This document shows, piece after piece, positions 46,679 to 56,169 of a DNA stretch of 64,000 nt. Origin of the DNA: Actinoplanes subtropicus (GTDB taxonomy: Bacteria; Actinomycetota; Actinomycetes; Mycobacteriales; Micromonosporaceae). The position numbers were made by a program, and so were the translations under genes. A model generated the notes under the pieces. The model was not told the origin of the DNA, searched no databases, and was given only the letters and a program-made list of their open reading frames with translations. The first letter of the stretch is position 1. Each line of letters opens with the position of its first letter. Location of the stretch: NCBI RefSeq assembly GCF_000721705.1, contig NZ_JOJL01000010.1:192946-256945 (forward strand). Direction: 5' to 3'.

Positions 46679-47365
46679 CGTGATGCTGCTCTCCGGGCCG
46701 GTGCGGCCCAGCTCGACGAGTTGTTTGTTGCCGCGCCGGACCCGGACCCGCCGGTTCAGGTACGACCGGACCGTCCGGGCCGGCTTGACGACCGAGTGCG
46801 CGGACCGCACGACGACCCGCTCGTGGGGGGCGAAGCTGGCATGAACCAGACCATCGTCGGAGATGACGTCCGGCATCGGAAACACCCGTTCGTGGCCGGC
46901 CTCGGTGAGCACGTAGACGCCGACGCCGGCCAGGACGCGGTTCGGCGCGATCAGCGCGTTGTGCACCTTGTGCACCCGGTGGGCGACCGGCCCGGCGCCG
47001 GTGAGGTCGAGCTCGGGCACCGGGGCGCAGGCCAGCACGCCCGGCTGCGCGCAGGCGGCGACCAGCTCGCGGACCGAATCGGCGTCCAGCCGCACGTCGG
47101 CGTCGAGGTAGGCGCGCGGGAAGGTGGCGCACTCGGCATCCCCGATACGCAGCGCGTTCGGCTTGCCGGGGGTCGGGGTGTCGAGCACGCGGACGCCCTC
47201 GACGGTCGCCGCCGCGGCGGCGGTGCCGTCCTTGCAGGCGTTCGCCACCACGATGATGTCGAACTCGCCGGGCTTGCTGCCGTCGAGCAGGCGGCGCAGG
47301 TTGCCCGCGATGACTGCTTCCTCGTTGTGGGCCGGGATCACGATGCTGACTGCTGGCTCGGTCAC
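46511..47365 (-). CDS. GT2 glycosyltransferase
   Basis: 284 residues from the GTG at 47365. VSIVIPAHNEEAVIAGNLRR is the GT2 start; VVANACKDGT and the YLDADVRLDADS region supply the nucleotide and metal contacts. Two or more hydrophobic stretches are absent, so it is cytoplasmic. Its 3' end overlaps the tail of the convergent GT4 gene by 168 bases. A longer start at 47419 would overlap the divergent acyltransferase start, so I prefer 47365, although neither has a clear ribosome site. Confidence 0.75.
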   Translation of the reverse strand: MTEPAVSIVIPAHNEEAVIAGNLRRLLDGSKPGEFDIIVVANACKDGTAAAAATVEGVRVLDTPTPGKPNALRIGDAECATFPRAYLDADVRLDADSVRELVAACAQPGVLACAPVPELDLTGAGPVAHRVHKVHNALIAPNRVLAGVGVYVLTEAGHERVFPMPDVISDDGLVHASFAPHERVVVRSAHSVVKPARTVRSYLNRRVRVRRGNKQLVELGRTGPESSITLGALGRLVRDRRVGVVDAGCYLTVLVLDRALTRLRNRRGDVWASDASTRVTLPGN

Positions 47366-47403
47366 GCCGGTCAGGATAACCACAAGACTTCCCGGAGGGA
47401 CCG

Positions 47404-48633
47404 ATGACGGTCGAGGCATCCGCCGCTTCCGCGCCCCAGCGTCGGGTCACCGGCTTGGACGGCATCCGCGGTCTCGCCGCGCTGTTCGTGGTCGTGCATC
47501 ACACGTACCTCGAGTCGTTCCCCGGCTATCCGGTCAACACCGGGCCGTCGTGGCTCGTCTGGCTGCTGTACGGGCATCTCGCGGTGGTCGTCTTCATCGC
47601 GTTGTCCGGCTTCTCGCTCGCGGTCGCGCCGGCCCGCCGGGACTGGCAACTGGGCGGCAAGGCCCGGTTCGCGCATCGGCGGGCCTGGCGCATCCTGCCG
47701 CCGTACTGGGCCGCGCTGATCTTCAGCGTGATCATGGCCTGGGCGGTCGTGCCGCAGCCCGGCTCCGCGGCGCCGGACGGCAAGGCGGTCGCCGTCTACG
47801 GCCTGCTGCTGCAGGACGTCTTCGGCTCCTCGGTGCCGAACGGCGCGTTCTGGTCGATCGCGGTCGAGGCCCAGCTGTACATCGTCTTCCCGCTGCTGCT
47901 GCTGACCGTACGCCGGATCAGCGGGGTGGTCATGGTGACCGCGGTGACGATCGTGGTGGTCACGATCGGCGCGCTGGCCCCGCACGTGCACGTGGTGAGC
48001 ATGCTGATGCGGTTCACCCCGCAGATGGCCGTCCTGTTCGCGCTGGGCCTGGCCACGGCGGGCATCCTGCGGGCCGGCGACCGGGTGCGGAACCTGCCGT
48101 GGCAATGGTTCGCGGTGGCCGCCACGGTGCCGGTGGTGATCCTGTGCGTCGTCGAGGGCACGGTCTGGTGGGAGCGCGAGCACTTCTGGGCCGACCTGGC
48201 CTGGGCGCCGGCGATCGGGCTGATGCTGGTGGCGGTGGCGACCGGCAAGGCCCGGATCTTCAAGAGGTTGCTGGACACCGCGCCGGTACGCGAGCTGGGT
48301 AAGTTCTCGTACAGCCTCTACCTGATCCACGCGCCGATCGTGGTGGCGATCAGCGAGAAGGTGATCGGCCCGCGGATGCAGCCGGGCCTGCCGCGCTTCC
48401 TGGCGACGCTGGCCATAGTGCTGCCGCTGTCGCTGGTCGGCGCCCGGTTGTTCGCCGCGGTCTTCGAGATCCCGTTCACGCGGTACCGCAGCTGGTCGGC
48501 GCTCCGCGACGCGTTCCGGGCCCGCTTCGGCCGTTCCGCGGTCGCGGCGCCGACCTCGCCCGCTGCGCCGACCTCGCCCGCGGCGCCCGCCGCGCCGGTG
48601 ATCGCCCTGACCACCTCGGCCGAGAAGGAGTAG
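47404..48633 (+). CDS. Acyltransferase 3 family (OafA/YrhL) membrane protein
   Basis: 409 residues with ten predicted helices. The family start GLDGIRGLAALFVVVHHTYL holds the conserved His pair region, RRAWRILPPYWAALIF follows, and GAFWSIAVEAQLYIVFPLLL is the usual middle motif. It should acetylate or succinylate the polymer or its lipid-linked precursor. GGAGGGACC precedes the ATG. The last 40 residues are repeats of Ala-Pro-Thr-Ser (APTSPAAPTSPAAP). It ends nine bases before the stop of the convergent IclR gene. Confidence 0.88.
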   Translation: MTVEASAASAPQRRVTGLDGIRGLAALFVVVHHTYLESFPGYPVNTGPSWLVWLLYGHLAVVVFIALSGFSLAVAPARRDWQLGGKARFAHRRAWRILPPYWAALIFSVIMAWAVVPQPGSAAPDGKAVAVYGLLLQDVFGSSVPNGAFWSIAVEAQLYIVFPLLLLTVRRISGVVMVTAVTIVVVTIGALAPHVHVVSMLMRFTPQMAVLFALGLATAGILRAGDRVRNLPWQWFAVAATVPVVILCVVEGTVWWEREHFWADLAWAPAIGLMLVAVATGKARIFKRLLDTAPVRELGKFSYSLYLIHAPIVVAISEKVIGPRMQPGLPRFLATLAIVLPLSLVGARLFAAVFEIPFTRYRSWSALRDAFRARFGRSAVAAPTSPAAPTSPAAPAAPVIALTTSAEKE

Positions 48634-48642
48634 CCCGGGCGC

Positions 48643-49407
48643 TCAGGCGATGCGCGGGCCGGGCCACGTGGGCGCGCCCAGCTCGCGGGAGATGGCCCGG
48701 GCCGTCTCGCGCAGCGCCTCGCGTACCGGGGGCTCGACCGGCCAGGCGGTCGACGGGATGACGACGCCGATCGCGCCCACCACGCCGTCGAAGGCGTCGA
48801 AGATCGGGCTGGCCAGCGCGCACTCGCCGAGCACCGCCTCCTCCGCCTCGGCGGCCACGCCGGTGGCGGCGACCTCCTCCCACTGGGCCTCCAGCGCGGC
48901 GAGGTCGGTGAGGGTCTCGCCGGTCATGCTGCGCAGCGGCGCGGCCTCGCCGACCGCCTTCTGCGCCTGGGCGCTGAACGCGGTGATGGCCTTGCCGAGG
49001 GCGCTGGCGTGGGCCGGGATGACGATGCCGACCTCGGGCATCTGCCGGCTGCCGTCGGGCCGGGGCTCGTGGTGGATGATCACGATCTCGTCGATGAGCA
49101 GCACCCCGGTGCGGACCGCGTAGCCGGTGCGCCGGGCGAGCTCGCCCGCCCAGGGCGCGGTGCGCGAGCGCAGTTCGAGGGTGTCGAGGTAGACGTTCCC
49201 GAGCAGCAGCACCCGGGGGCCGAGCATGTAGCGGCTCGAGCCGCGCTCCTGGACGACCATGCCGTGCCCGACGAGCGTCTTGACGATGCCGTGCACGGTC
49301 GAGGCGGGCAGGCCGAGCGCGGCGGCCAGCTCGGAGAGGGTCATGCGGCGGCTGCCCTGCAGCGCGCTGAGCACCCGTACGGCCCGGTCGACGGACTGGA
49401 TCACCAC
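48643..49407 (-). CDS. IclR-family regulator, probable repressor of the glycerol/Dha operon
   Basis: 254 residues. An N-terminal winged helix (MTLSELAAALGLPASTVHGIVKT) is followed by the IclR effector domain with GYAVRTGVLLIDEIVIIHHE, PAHASALGKAITAF and ECALASPIFDAFDGVVGAIG. In Streptomyces the glycerol operon is controlled by an IclR-family protein, GylR, and this gene is divergent from glpF in the same way. The effector is probably glycerol, Dha or a phosphorylated form. A palindrome suited to its binding lies at 49509. Confidence 0.85.
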   Translation of the reverse strand: MVIQSVDRAVRVLSALQGSRRMTLSELAAALGLPASTVHGIVKTLVGHGMVVQERGSSRYMLGPRVLLLGNVYLDTLELRSRTAPWAGELARRTGYAVRTGVLLIDEIVIIHHEPRPDGSRQMPEVGIVIPAHASALGKAITAFSAQAQKAVGEAAPLRSMTGETLTDLAALEAQWEEVAATGVAAEAEEAVLGECALASPIFDAFDGVVGAIGVVIPSTAWPVEPPVREALRETARAISRELGAPTWPGPRIA

Positions 49408-49469
49408 GCCTCCTCTTTTCCGGCTAGCCCCATTGTGCCCGCAGCCTGTGAAGCCATGTCGAAGACCCC

Positions 49470-49523
49470 TTGTCAGTGCCGTGTCAGCGGCGTAGCGTGC
49501 GTCACACGTTCGACATTATCGAA
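49470..49523 (+). promoter_or_regulatory. glpF-dha promoter and candidate IclR operator
   Basis: TTGTCA (49470-49475), a 17-base spacer and TAGCGT (49493-49498) form a promoter. A palindrome TTCGA-cattA-TCGAA at 49509-49523 covers about +5 to +19, where a repressor would block transcription. The leader to glpF is about 65 bases. Confidence 0.5.
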
Positions 49524-49567
49524 TGTTCGTCGACATCATCGTAAACCCTTCGTTGCAGGAGGCCGAC

Positions 49568-50317
49568 ATGGCGGACGAACCGACCATGACCCAGAAACTT
49601 CTCACCGAGGTCGTGGGCACCGCGCTCCTCGTCTTCATCGGGGTGGGCTCGGTGCCCGCGACGCTCATGATCAACGGCAAGGCCCCGTTCACGATGGCGG
49701 ACCTCGGGGTGATCTCGTTCGCGTTCGCGACGGTCGTGGTCGCGACCGTCTACGCGTTCGGCCACATCAGCGGCAACCACATCAACCCCGCCGTCACGAT
49801 CGGCCTGGCCGTCACGAAGAAGTTCCCGTGGAGCCAGGTGCCCGCCTACCTGGGCGCGCAGGTGCTCGGCGCGGTCGTCGGCGCCACGGCGATCCTGGGC
49901 GTGCTCGGCCACAAGGCCAGCGACGTCGGCCTCGGCGTCGCGTCCTACTCGGGCATTCCCACCGTGCAGGCGTTCACGGCCGAGTTCGTCGGCACGTTCA
50001 TCCTCGTCCTGACCGTCTTCGGGGTCATACACCGCAAGGCCGCGCCCGGTTTCGCCGGAGTGGCGATCGGCCTGGTGGTGTTCGCCGCGATCATCCCGGT
50101 CGCCCCCGCGACCGGCGCCTCCATCAACCCCGCGCGCACCTTCGGCCCGATGCTCGTGCAGCAGCTGGCCGGCGGCACCGTGCACTGGAACCAGCTGCCC
50201 GTCTACTGGGCCGCGGAGCTGCTCGCCGGCGCCCTGGCGGGCCTGCTCTACGGCGTCCTGAGCCGCACCCCCGCCGACCGCCCCGCAGTCCTGTCCGACG
50301 AGCGCGTCCCCGCCTGA
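49568..50317 (+). CDS. glpF: Glycerol facilitator / aquaporin (MIP family)
   Basis: 249 residues with six helices and two half-helices. Asn-Pro-Ala motifs at 73-75 (NHINPAVTIG) and 187-189 (GASINPARTFGP) with the selectivity arginine after the second. AGGAGG lies before the ATG. It should let glycerol or dihydroxyacetone enter. Gene order with dhaKLM argues for that over water, although the pore residues do not decide it by eye. Confidence 0.9.
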   Translation: MADEPTMTQKLLTEVVGTALLVFIGVGSVPATLMINGKAPFTMADLGVISFAFATVVVATVYAFGHISGNHINPAVTIGLAVTKKFPWSQVPAYLGAQVLGAVVGATAILGVLGHKASDVGLGVASYSGIPTVQAFTAEFVGTFILVLTVFGVIHRKAAPGFAGVAIGLVVFAAIIPVAPATGASINPARTFGPMLVQQLAGGTVHWNQLPVYWAAELLAGALAGLLYGVLSRTPADRPAVLSDERVPA

Positions 50318-50345
50318 CCGTCGCCCGACCTGAGGAGGTTTCCCG

Positions 50346-51347
50346 ATGAAGAAGATCATCAACGACCCGTCCACGGTCGTGTCCGACGCGCTCAACGGCG
50401 TCGAGGCCGCCCATCCCGAGCTCAAGGTCGACCACCAGAACAAGGTGATCTACCGGGGCGACAGCCCGCGCCACGGCAAGGTCGGCATCATCTCCGGCGG
50501 TGGCTCCGGGCACGAGCCGCTGCACGGCGGGTTCGTCGGCCTCGGCATGCTCGACGCCGCCTGCGCCGGGGAGGTCTTCACCTCGCCGGTGCCGGACCAG
50601 ATGGTCGCGGCCACCAAGCTCGTCGACGGCGGCGCCGGGGTGCTGCACGTGGTGAAGAACTACACCGGCGACGTGCTGAACTTCGAGATGGGCGCCGAGC
50701 TGGCCGCCGCCGAGACCGGTGTGGAGGTGGTCGCCGTGGTCACCGACGACGACGTGGCGGTGCAGGACAGCACCTGGACGGCCGGCCGGCGCGGCGTCGG
50801 CGTGACCGTCCTGCTGGAGAAGATCGCCGGGGCGGCCGCCGAGCAGGGCCGCGGCCTGGCCGAGGTGGCCGACGTCGCCCGCCGGGTCAACGCGAACGGC
50901 CGCAGCATGGGCGCGGCGCTGACCAGCTGCACGGTGCCCGCGGTCGGCCACCCGACCTTCGAGCTCGGCGACGACGAGTTCGAGCTCGGCGTGGGCATCC
51001 ACGGCGAGCCGGGCCGGCAGCGGCTGCCGCTGGTGCCCGCCCGGGAGCTCGCCGAGCTGCTGGTCGAGCCGATCCTGGCCGACCTGCCGTTCGACTCCGG
51101 CGACGGCGTCATCGCCTTCGTCAACGGGCTGGGCGGCACGCCGTTGATCGAGCTGTACGTGCTGTACGCCGAGGTCGCGCGCATCCTGGCTGCACACGGC
51201 GTCACGGTGGCGCGCTCGCTGGTCGGGCCGTTCATCACCTCCCTGGACATGGCCGGGGCGAGCGTGACGCTGCTGAAGGTGGACGACGAGTTGCTCGGCC
51301 TGTGGGACGCACCCGTGCGTACGCCGGCCCTGAGGTGGGGAATCTGA
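50346..51347 (+). CDS. dhaK: Dihydroxyacetone kinase, DhaK subunit
   Basis: 333 residues. [15 protein letters not shown] is the ligand site near the N-terminus, and His219 in [10 protein letters not shown] corresponds to the histidine that binds dihydroxyacetone covalently in E. coli DhaK (His218). The C-terminal part ([32 protein letters not shown]) completes the fold. It takes the phosphate from DhaL-ADP to make dihydroxyacetone phosphate. It starts 28 bases after glpF with GAGGAGG upstream, in one operon. Confidence 0.95.
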   Translation: MKKIINDPSTVVSDALNGVEAAHPELKVDHQNKVIYRGDSPRHGKVGIISGGGSGHEPLHGGFVGLGMLDAACAGEVFTSPVPDQMVAATKLVDGGAGVLHVVKNYTGDVLNFEMGAELAAAETGVEVVAVVTDDDVAVQDSTWTAGRRGVGVTVLLEKIAGAAAEQGRGLAEVADVARRVNANGRSMGAALTSCTVPAVGHPTFELGDDEFELGVGIHGEPGRQRLPLVPARELAELLVEPILADLPFDSGDGVIAFVNGLGGTPLIELYVLYAEVARILAAHGVTVARSLVGPFITSLDMAGASVTLLKVDDELLGLWDAPVRTPALRWGI

Positions 51348-51349
51348 GA

Positions 51350-51997
51350 ATGACGAACAGTGTGACCGGGGCGGCGATCGACGGCTGGCTGCGGGCGTTC
51401 GCCCGGCTGGTGGCCGAGCACGAGGACGAGTTGACCCGGCTCGACGCCGCGATCGGCGACGCCGACCACGGGGCGAACATGAACCGTGGCCTGACCGCCG
51501 CCGCGGTCGCGCTCGACGAACTGGCGGCGGGTGATCCCCCGCCGGCCGCCGGCCCGCGCCTGACCAAGGTCGGCATGACCCTGATCTCCACGGTCGGCGG
51601 TGCCGCCGGTCCGCTGTTCGGCACCTTCTTCCTGCGGATGGGCAACGCGCTGGCCGAGCAGGAGACGCCCACGGCGCTCGCGGCGGCACTGCGGGCCGGC
51701 CTGGCCGGCGTCGTCCAGCGCGGCAAGGCCGAGGCGGGCGACAAGACGATGTACGACGCGCTGGCCCCCGCCGTGGCGGCCGTCGAGACCGCGCTCGCCG
51801 CCGGGGGCTCCCTGGCCGATGCGCTCGCCGCGGCGAGCAAGGCCGCCGAGGACGGCTGCGCCGCGACCGTCCCGCTGGTGGCCCGCAAGGGCCGGGCCAG
51901 CTACCTCGGCGAGCGCAGCGTCGGCCACCAGGACCCCGGCGCGACCACCGTGAGCCTGTTCTTCCGCGCCGCGCTCGACTCCGGGGTGGCCGGATGA
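51350..51997 (+). CDS. dhaL: Dihydroxyacetone kinase, DhaL (ADP-binding) subunit
   Basis: 215 residues. [16 protein letters not shown] carries the aspartates that hold Mg-ADP, and [14 protein letters not shown] and GDKTMYDAL follow as in DhaL. The nucleotide stays bound and is rephosphorylated by DhaM. The ATG at 51350 is two bases past the dhaK stop; the dhaM fusion start overlaps its stop. Confidence 0.95.
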   Translation: MTNSVTGAAIDGWLRAFARLVAEHEDELTRLDAAIGDADHGANMNRGLTAAAVALDELAAGDPPPAAGPRLTKVGMTLISTVGGAAGPLFGTFFLRMGNALAEQETPTALAAALRAGLAGVVQRGKAEAGDKTMYDALAPAVAAVETALAAGGSLADALAAASKAAEDGCAATVPLVARKGRASYLGERSVGHQDPGATTVSLFFRAALDSGVAG

Positions 51998-54645
51998 GCG
52001 TCGGCATCGTCGTGGTCTCGCACAGCCGCGCCCTGGCCGGGGCCGCGGTCGACCTCGCCGCCCAGATGCTCGCCGGGCGTGACCTGCGCCTGGCGGTCGC
52101 GGCGGGCCTCGACGAGACCACCCTCGGCACGGACGCCCTGCAGATCAAGGCGGCGGTGGAGCAGGTCGACGGCCCGGACGGCGTGGTCGTCCTGATGGAC
52201 CTGGGCAGCGCGGTGCTCAGCAGCGAGCTCGCCCTGGACCTGCTGGACGACCCCACCGGGCGGGACCGGGTGACGCTGTCGCCCGCCCCGATCGTGGAGG
52301 GGCTCGTCGCGGCGGCGGTCGCCGCGGCCGGCGGCGCCTCGCGGGCGGAGGTGGCGGCCGAGGCCGTCGCCGCGCTGCGGGCGAAGCGCGAACACCTCGG
52401 CGAGCCGGACACCGACCCCGGCTCGGGTCCCGCGCCGGGCGAGCCATCGGCCGGCACGGAGATCACCGGTCGCCCGCCGGACGAGCCGGCGGCCCACGCT
52501 GAGGTCACGGTCGAGAATCGCCACGGCTTGCACGCCCGGCCGGTTGCCCGGCTCGTCGCGCTCGCCCGCGAGCACGACGCGCGGCTGAGCCTGCGCAACC
52601 TCACGACCGGCGCCGGCCCCGCCGCGGCGACGAGCCCGACGCAACTGGCAACCCTCGGCGCGCAGCGCGGGCACCGGCTTCAGATCGAGGCCACCGGCCC
52701 GGCGGCACGGCAAGCGCTCGACGCCGTGATCGCGTTGGCGCACGACGGTTTCGGGGACGACGACCGCTCCGCCGAGCCGTCGGCCGGGTTGGCCTCCGTC
52801 ACGGCGAACGACTCGGTCTCCGTCACGGCGAACGACTCGGTCTCCGTCACGGCGAACGACTCGGTCTCCGTCACGGCGAACGACTCGGTCTCCGTCACCG
52901 CGATCGGCAAGGCGAACGGCTTGGCGGCCGGCCGCGGTCCGCAGGCGGTCTCGCCGGGCATCGGAATCGGTCCGGCCCGCTTCTGGCGCCCGGCCCCGAC
53001 CCGCGACGGCGCCGTGCCCGCCCCCCGCAACGGCACCGGCGTCTCCGGCCCGCGTCCGGTGGGCGCCGAGCTGCGCCGCCTGCACGAAGCGCGGGACGCG
53101 GTGCGCCGCGCCCTCGCCGGGCTGGCGGCCAGCACACAGGCCGAGCTGGGTGCCGCCGAAGCAGCGATCTTCGCCGCGCACGAGGCCATCCTGGACGACC
53201 CCGCCCTCATCGGGCCCGCCGAGGCGGAGATCCGCGAAGGACACAGCGCCCAGGGCAGCTGGGCCCGGGCCGTCGACGCCGCCGAGCGGGCCTACGCCGC
53301 GCTCGCCGATCCCTACCTGCGCGAACGTGGGCAGGACGTGCGCGCCGTCGGCGACCAGGTGCTCGCCGAGCTCACCGGCGCCGGCGCCGGCGGCCCGAGC
53401 GGGGACGGGGTGCTGGTCGTCGCCGACCTCACCCCGGCCCAGGCGGCGGGACTGAACCGCGAGCACGTCACGGCGATCGTGCTCGCCCACGGCAGCGCCA
53501 CCTCACACGCGGCCATCCTGGCCCGCTCCCGCGGCATCCCCGCGGTCGCCGGGGCCGGCGACGACGTGCTGCGGCTGCCCGAGGCCACCGCGCTCATCGT
53601 CGACGGGACGGCCGGGCTGCTGCTCGTCGACCCGGCGGCGGACGTGCTCGCCCGCTACCGGGGGGCCGCCGCCGAGGAGGCCGAGCGCGCCGCCGCCGAG
53701 CGGGCCCGGGCCGGCGAGCCCGCCGTCACCCGCGACGGCCGGCGCATGCATGTCGAGGCGAACCTCGGCTCGGTGCCGGACGCGCTCGACGCCGCCCGGC
53801 TCGGCGCGGACGGAGCCGGCCTGGTCCGTACGGAGTTCCTCTTCCTCGACCGGGAAACCGCTCCGACGGTGGCCGAACAGGAGCAGCTCTATCGCGCGAT
53901 CGCCGAGGCCCTGCCCGGGCGACGGGTGACCTTCCGGACCCTGGACGTCGGCGGCGACAAGCCCCTCCCCTACCTGCCCACCCCGCCGGAGGCGAACCCC
54001 TTCCTGGGCGTACGCGGGGTACGCCTGGCGCTGGCCGCCCCGCACCTGCTGCGCGACCAGCTCACCGCCCTCGTCCGGGTCGCCCGCGAACACCCGCTCG
54101 GCATCATGGTGCCGATGGTGAGCACCCCGGGCGAACTGCGGCAGGTACACGCCGTGCTCGACCAGGTGCTGACCGCCGAGACGGACGGGACGCGCCCGCC
54201 CGGCCTCGAACTCGGCGTCATGATCGAGGTACCGGCCGCGGCCCTCAAGGCGGCGGCCTTCGCCGGTCTCGTCGACTTCGTCAGCATCGGCACGAACGAC
54301 CTCACCCAGTACACCCTCGCCGCCGAGCGCGGCCACCCCGGACTCGGCGCCCTGGCCGACGCGCTCGACCCGGGCGTGCTCCGGCTCGTCGAGGCGGTCT
54401 GCCGGGCGGGCGCGGGCCGGTTCCGGGTCGGGGTCTGCGGCGAGGCCGCCGCCGACCCGCTCGCCGGCCCGGTGTTCGCCGCGCTCGGCGTCACCGAGCT
54501 GTCGGTCTCCCCCGCGGCACTGCCCGCGGTCAAGGCCGGCCTGCGCGCCGCCGACCTGACCGCCCTGGCCGACCGGCTACCCGCCTGCCTGGCCCTCCCG
54601 GACGCCGCCGCGGTCCGCGCCGCGCTGACCCCACCGCCGCCATGA
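51994..54645 (+). CDS. dhaM: DhaM-HPr-Enzyme I fusion, PEP-dependent phosphoryl donor for DhaL
   Basis: 883 residues in one chain. Residues 1-130 are the DhaM (mannose EIIA-like) domain with His10 in [10 protein letters not shown]. Residues about 165-255 are HPr with His180 in [15 protein letters not shown] linker with four SVTANDSV repeats (about 268-300) leads to full-length Enzyme I (about 315-880): swivelling-domain His505 in [33 protein letters not shown] and catalytic Cys815 in GVCGEAA. It should carry phosphate from PEP through Cys/His sites to ADP on DhaL without separate PTS proteins. Shorter E. coli DhaM lacks the complete Enzyme I. The start overlaps the dhaL stop (ATGA). Confidence 0.92.
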   Translation: MSVGIVVVSHSRALAGAAVDLAAQMLAGRDLRLAVAAGLDETTLGTDALQIKAAVEQVDGPDGVVVLMDLGSAVLSSELALDLLDDPTGRDRVTLSPAPIVEGLVAAAVAAAGGASRAEVAAEAVAALRAKREHLGEPDTDPGSGPAPGEPSAGTEITGRPPDEPAAHAEVTVENRHGLHARPVARLVALAREHDARLSLRNLTTGAGPAAATSPTQLATLGAQRGHRLQIEATGPAARQALDAVIALAHDGFGDDDRSAEPSAGLASVTANDSVSVTANDSVSVTANDSVSVTANDSVSVTAIGKANGLAAGRGPQAVSPGIGIGPARFWRPAPTRDGAVPAPRNGTGVSGPRPVGAELRRLHEARDAVRRALAGLAASTQAELGAAEAAIFAAHEAILDDPALIGPAEAEIREGHSAQGSWARAVDAAERAYAALADPYLRERGQDVRAVGDQVLAELTGAGAGGPSGDGVLVVADLTPAQAAGLNREHVTAIVLAHGSATSHAAILARSRGIPAVAGAGDDVLRLPEATALIVDGTAGLLLVDPAADVLARYRGAAAEEAERAAAERARAGEPAVTRDGRRMHVEANLGSVPDALDAARLGADGAGLVRTEFLFLDRETAPTVAEQEQLYRAIAEALPGRRVTFRTLDVGGDKPLPYLPTPPEANPFLGVRGVRLALAAPHLLRDQLTALVRVAREHPLGIMVPMVSTPGELRQVHAVLDQVLTAETDGTRPPGLELGVMIEVPAAALKAAAFAGLVDFVSIGTNDLTQYTLAAERGHPGLGALADALDPGVLRLVEAVCRAGAGRFRVGVCGEAAADPLAGPVFAALGVTELSVSPAALPAVKAGLRAADLTALADRLPACLALPDAAAVRAALTPPPP
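52795..52890 (+). repeat. 24-bp in-frame tandem repeat, four copies
   Basis: Identical units TCCGTCACGGCGAACGACTC+GGTC start at 52795, 52819, 52843 and 52867 and encode SVTANDSV. A decayed fifth follows. It forms the linker between the HPr and Enzyme I domains. Identity between copies suggests recent expansion. Confidence 0.9.
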
Positions 54646-54659
54646 GGAAACCACCGCCA

Positions 54660-54680
54660 GGCGGCAGGCAGGCTGCCGCC
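54660..54680 (+). terminator. Terminator candidate of the dha operon
   Basis: A perfect 8-bp stem GGCGGCAG/CTGCCGCC with a 5-base loop begins 15 bases after the stop. No T run. Confidence 0.45.
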
Positions 54681-54746
54681 GCCGTGACGAGGCCGCGCCG
54701 CTGCGGCTGAGGGGTCGGCGGGTCGGCGTGAGTGGCTGCCGCCGCG

Positions 54747-54914
54747 GTGAGCGGCGGCAGCCAGGGTGACCAGCCGCCTGGGCCGGCCTGCCCGCGTTGC
54801 AGCTCAGCCCGGATGCGGGCGGCACGGGGCCGGGACTGCAGCGAGATCGCCGGGGAACGCGGGGACTTGTCCGTCCCGTACGGTAACGGGAATTTGATCT
54901 AGATGGTGAGTTAG
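54747..54914. repeat. ~165-bp repeat, copy 2, after the beta-helix protein gene
   Basis: Matches 39420-39580 through most of its length, with small insertions near the gene end (for example GGAATTTGATCTAGATGG). It again finishes at the TTA stop codon of the minus-strand gene beside it. Confidence 0.85.
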
Positions 54915-56056
54915 TCCTCCGCGGCCACCGAGCCGCCGCCGGTTTGCCATTTGTTGCCGGTCCAGACGTTGCCTACGCCGTTGGAGTTGAAGCCGGTGAC
55001 CGGGCCGTACATGCCGCATTTGCCGTTCGTGCCGCGCTGGAAGGTGTTGTTGCGGATCACCACGTGGTTGGCGTGCGGGAACGGCTTGGTCGACGAGTCG
55101 CCGCCGTAGATGCAGTAGGACGAGCCGGTGTTGGCGCCCAGGAAGTTGTCCTCGGCGATCACGTCGGCGATGACCGCGAAGTCGGGCAGCAGGTTCAGGT
55201 CGCCGGTGCAGCCCTCGCCGACCTTGTTGGCCGGGGGCTGGCACAGGATGAAGTTGTGCCGGATGCGGATGTTGTGGCCGCCGTTGGAGAGGAAGCCGCC
55301 GAGGTGCCAGACGGCGGTGGCCGGCAGGTACTGACCGTGCAGGTAGGAATCCTGGATGACGCAGGTGGAGGATTTCTCGCCGCACTGGGCGCTGGTGACG
55401 CCGCCGTGGATGTTGTCGCGCAGCAGCGTCATGTTGCCGTAGCTGACCGCCGCGTTCGGCTTCGTGCCGGCGTCGACCTCGGAGTCCTCGAGCGTCAGCG
55501 ACCAGTTGCTCGAGCCGGCCCGGTCGGTGTCCAGGAAGACCAGCCCATTGATCTTGCTGCGCTTGACGGTGACGTTCGCGGCCAGGATGGTCAGGTCACA
55601 GTTCAGCGTCTTGCTGTCGATCACCGTGCCGGCCTTCTGGATCGTGCAGTTGCCGGTGTAATTGCTGAGCTTCGTGCCGGCCGGGACGCCGGTGTTGGTC
55701 GGCCCCGGCCAGCCGGCGATGTAGGGATCGTGGGCCGACTCGGTGGCCTTGGCCGCGGCCTTCTTGCTGGCCGAGGCGCTCGGCTTCGCGCTGGCCGAGG
55801 CCGACGCCGAGGCGCTCGCGCTGGGGGCGGTGCTGCCGGCCGCGCTCGTCGCCGCGGCGCCGCCGAGAGCCGCCGGCGCCGGGGACGTGGCCGGGTCGGC
55901 CTTGTCGTTCGAGGTGCGGGTCAATGCCACGTAGCCGCCGACCAGCAGGACCGCCAGGGCGGCCAGCGCGACCACCGGCAGCCAGAAGCGACCGGAGCGG
56001 GAGGACGGGGGTATCTCGGGCGCCTGCGGCGGGGTGTTCGTCGGGGTGGCCGTCAT
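54911..56056 (-). CDS. Membrane-anchored parallel beta-helix protein
   Basis: 381 residues from the ATG at 56056 (GGAG upstream). A cytoplasmic Pro-rich tail, one helix (PVVALAALAVLLVGGYVAL, about 26-45), then an Ala/Ser/Lys linker (SASASASASASAKPSASAS) to about residue 108. The remaining 270 residues contain regularly spaced Asn/Asp strands such as TILAANVTVKRSKINGLVFL, LTLEDSEVDAG, IRIRHNFILC and VVIRNNTFQRG, typical of right-handed beta-helix enzymes that bind or cleave polysaccharides. Cys pairs may form disulfides. It could be a lyase, epimerase or binding protein of the locus polymer; catalytic residues cannot be assigned by eye. Confidence 0.75.
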   Translation of the reverse strand: MTATPTNTPPQAPEIPPSSRSGRFWLPVVALAALAVLLVGGYVALTRTSNDKADPATSPAPAALGGAAATSAAGSTAPSASASASASASAKPSASASKKAAAKATESAHDPYIAGWPGPTNTGVPAGTKLSNYTGNCTIQKAGTVIDSKTLNCDLTILAANVTVKRSKINGLVFLDTDRAGSSNWSLTLEDSEVDAGTKPNAAVSYGNMTLLRDNIHGGVTSAQCGEKSSTCVIQDSYLHGQYLPATAVWHLGGFLSNGGHNIRIRHNFILCQPPANKVGEGCTGDLNLLPDFAVIADVIAEDNFLGANTGSSYCIYGGDSSTKPFPHANHVVIRNNTFQRGTNGKCGMYGPVTGFNSNGVGNVWTGNKWQTGGGSVAAED

Positions 56057-56169
56057 CGGACTGACTCCAGACTGGTGAACGTTGATACGGAACGCCAAAG
56101 ACCCGGCCGGACCTGCGCGGTCCGGCCGGGTGCGGTCCTGCCTCGGGACGGTGGCAACGGGTCGCGGCC

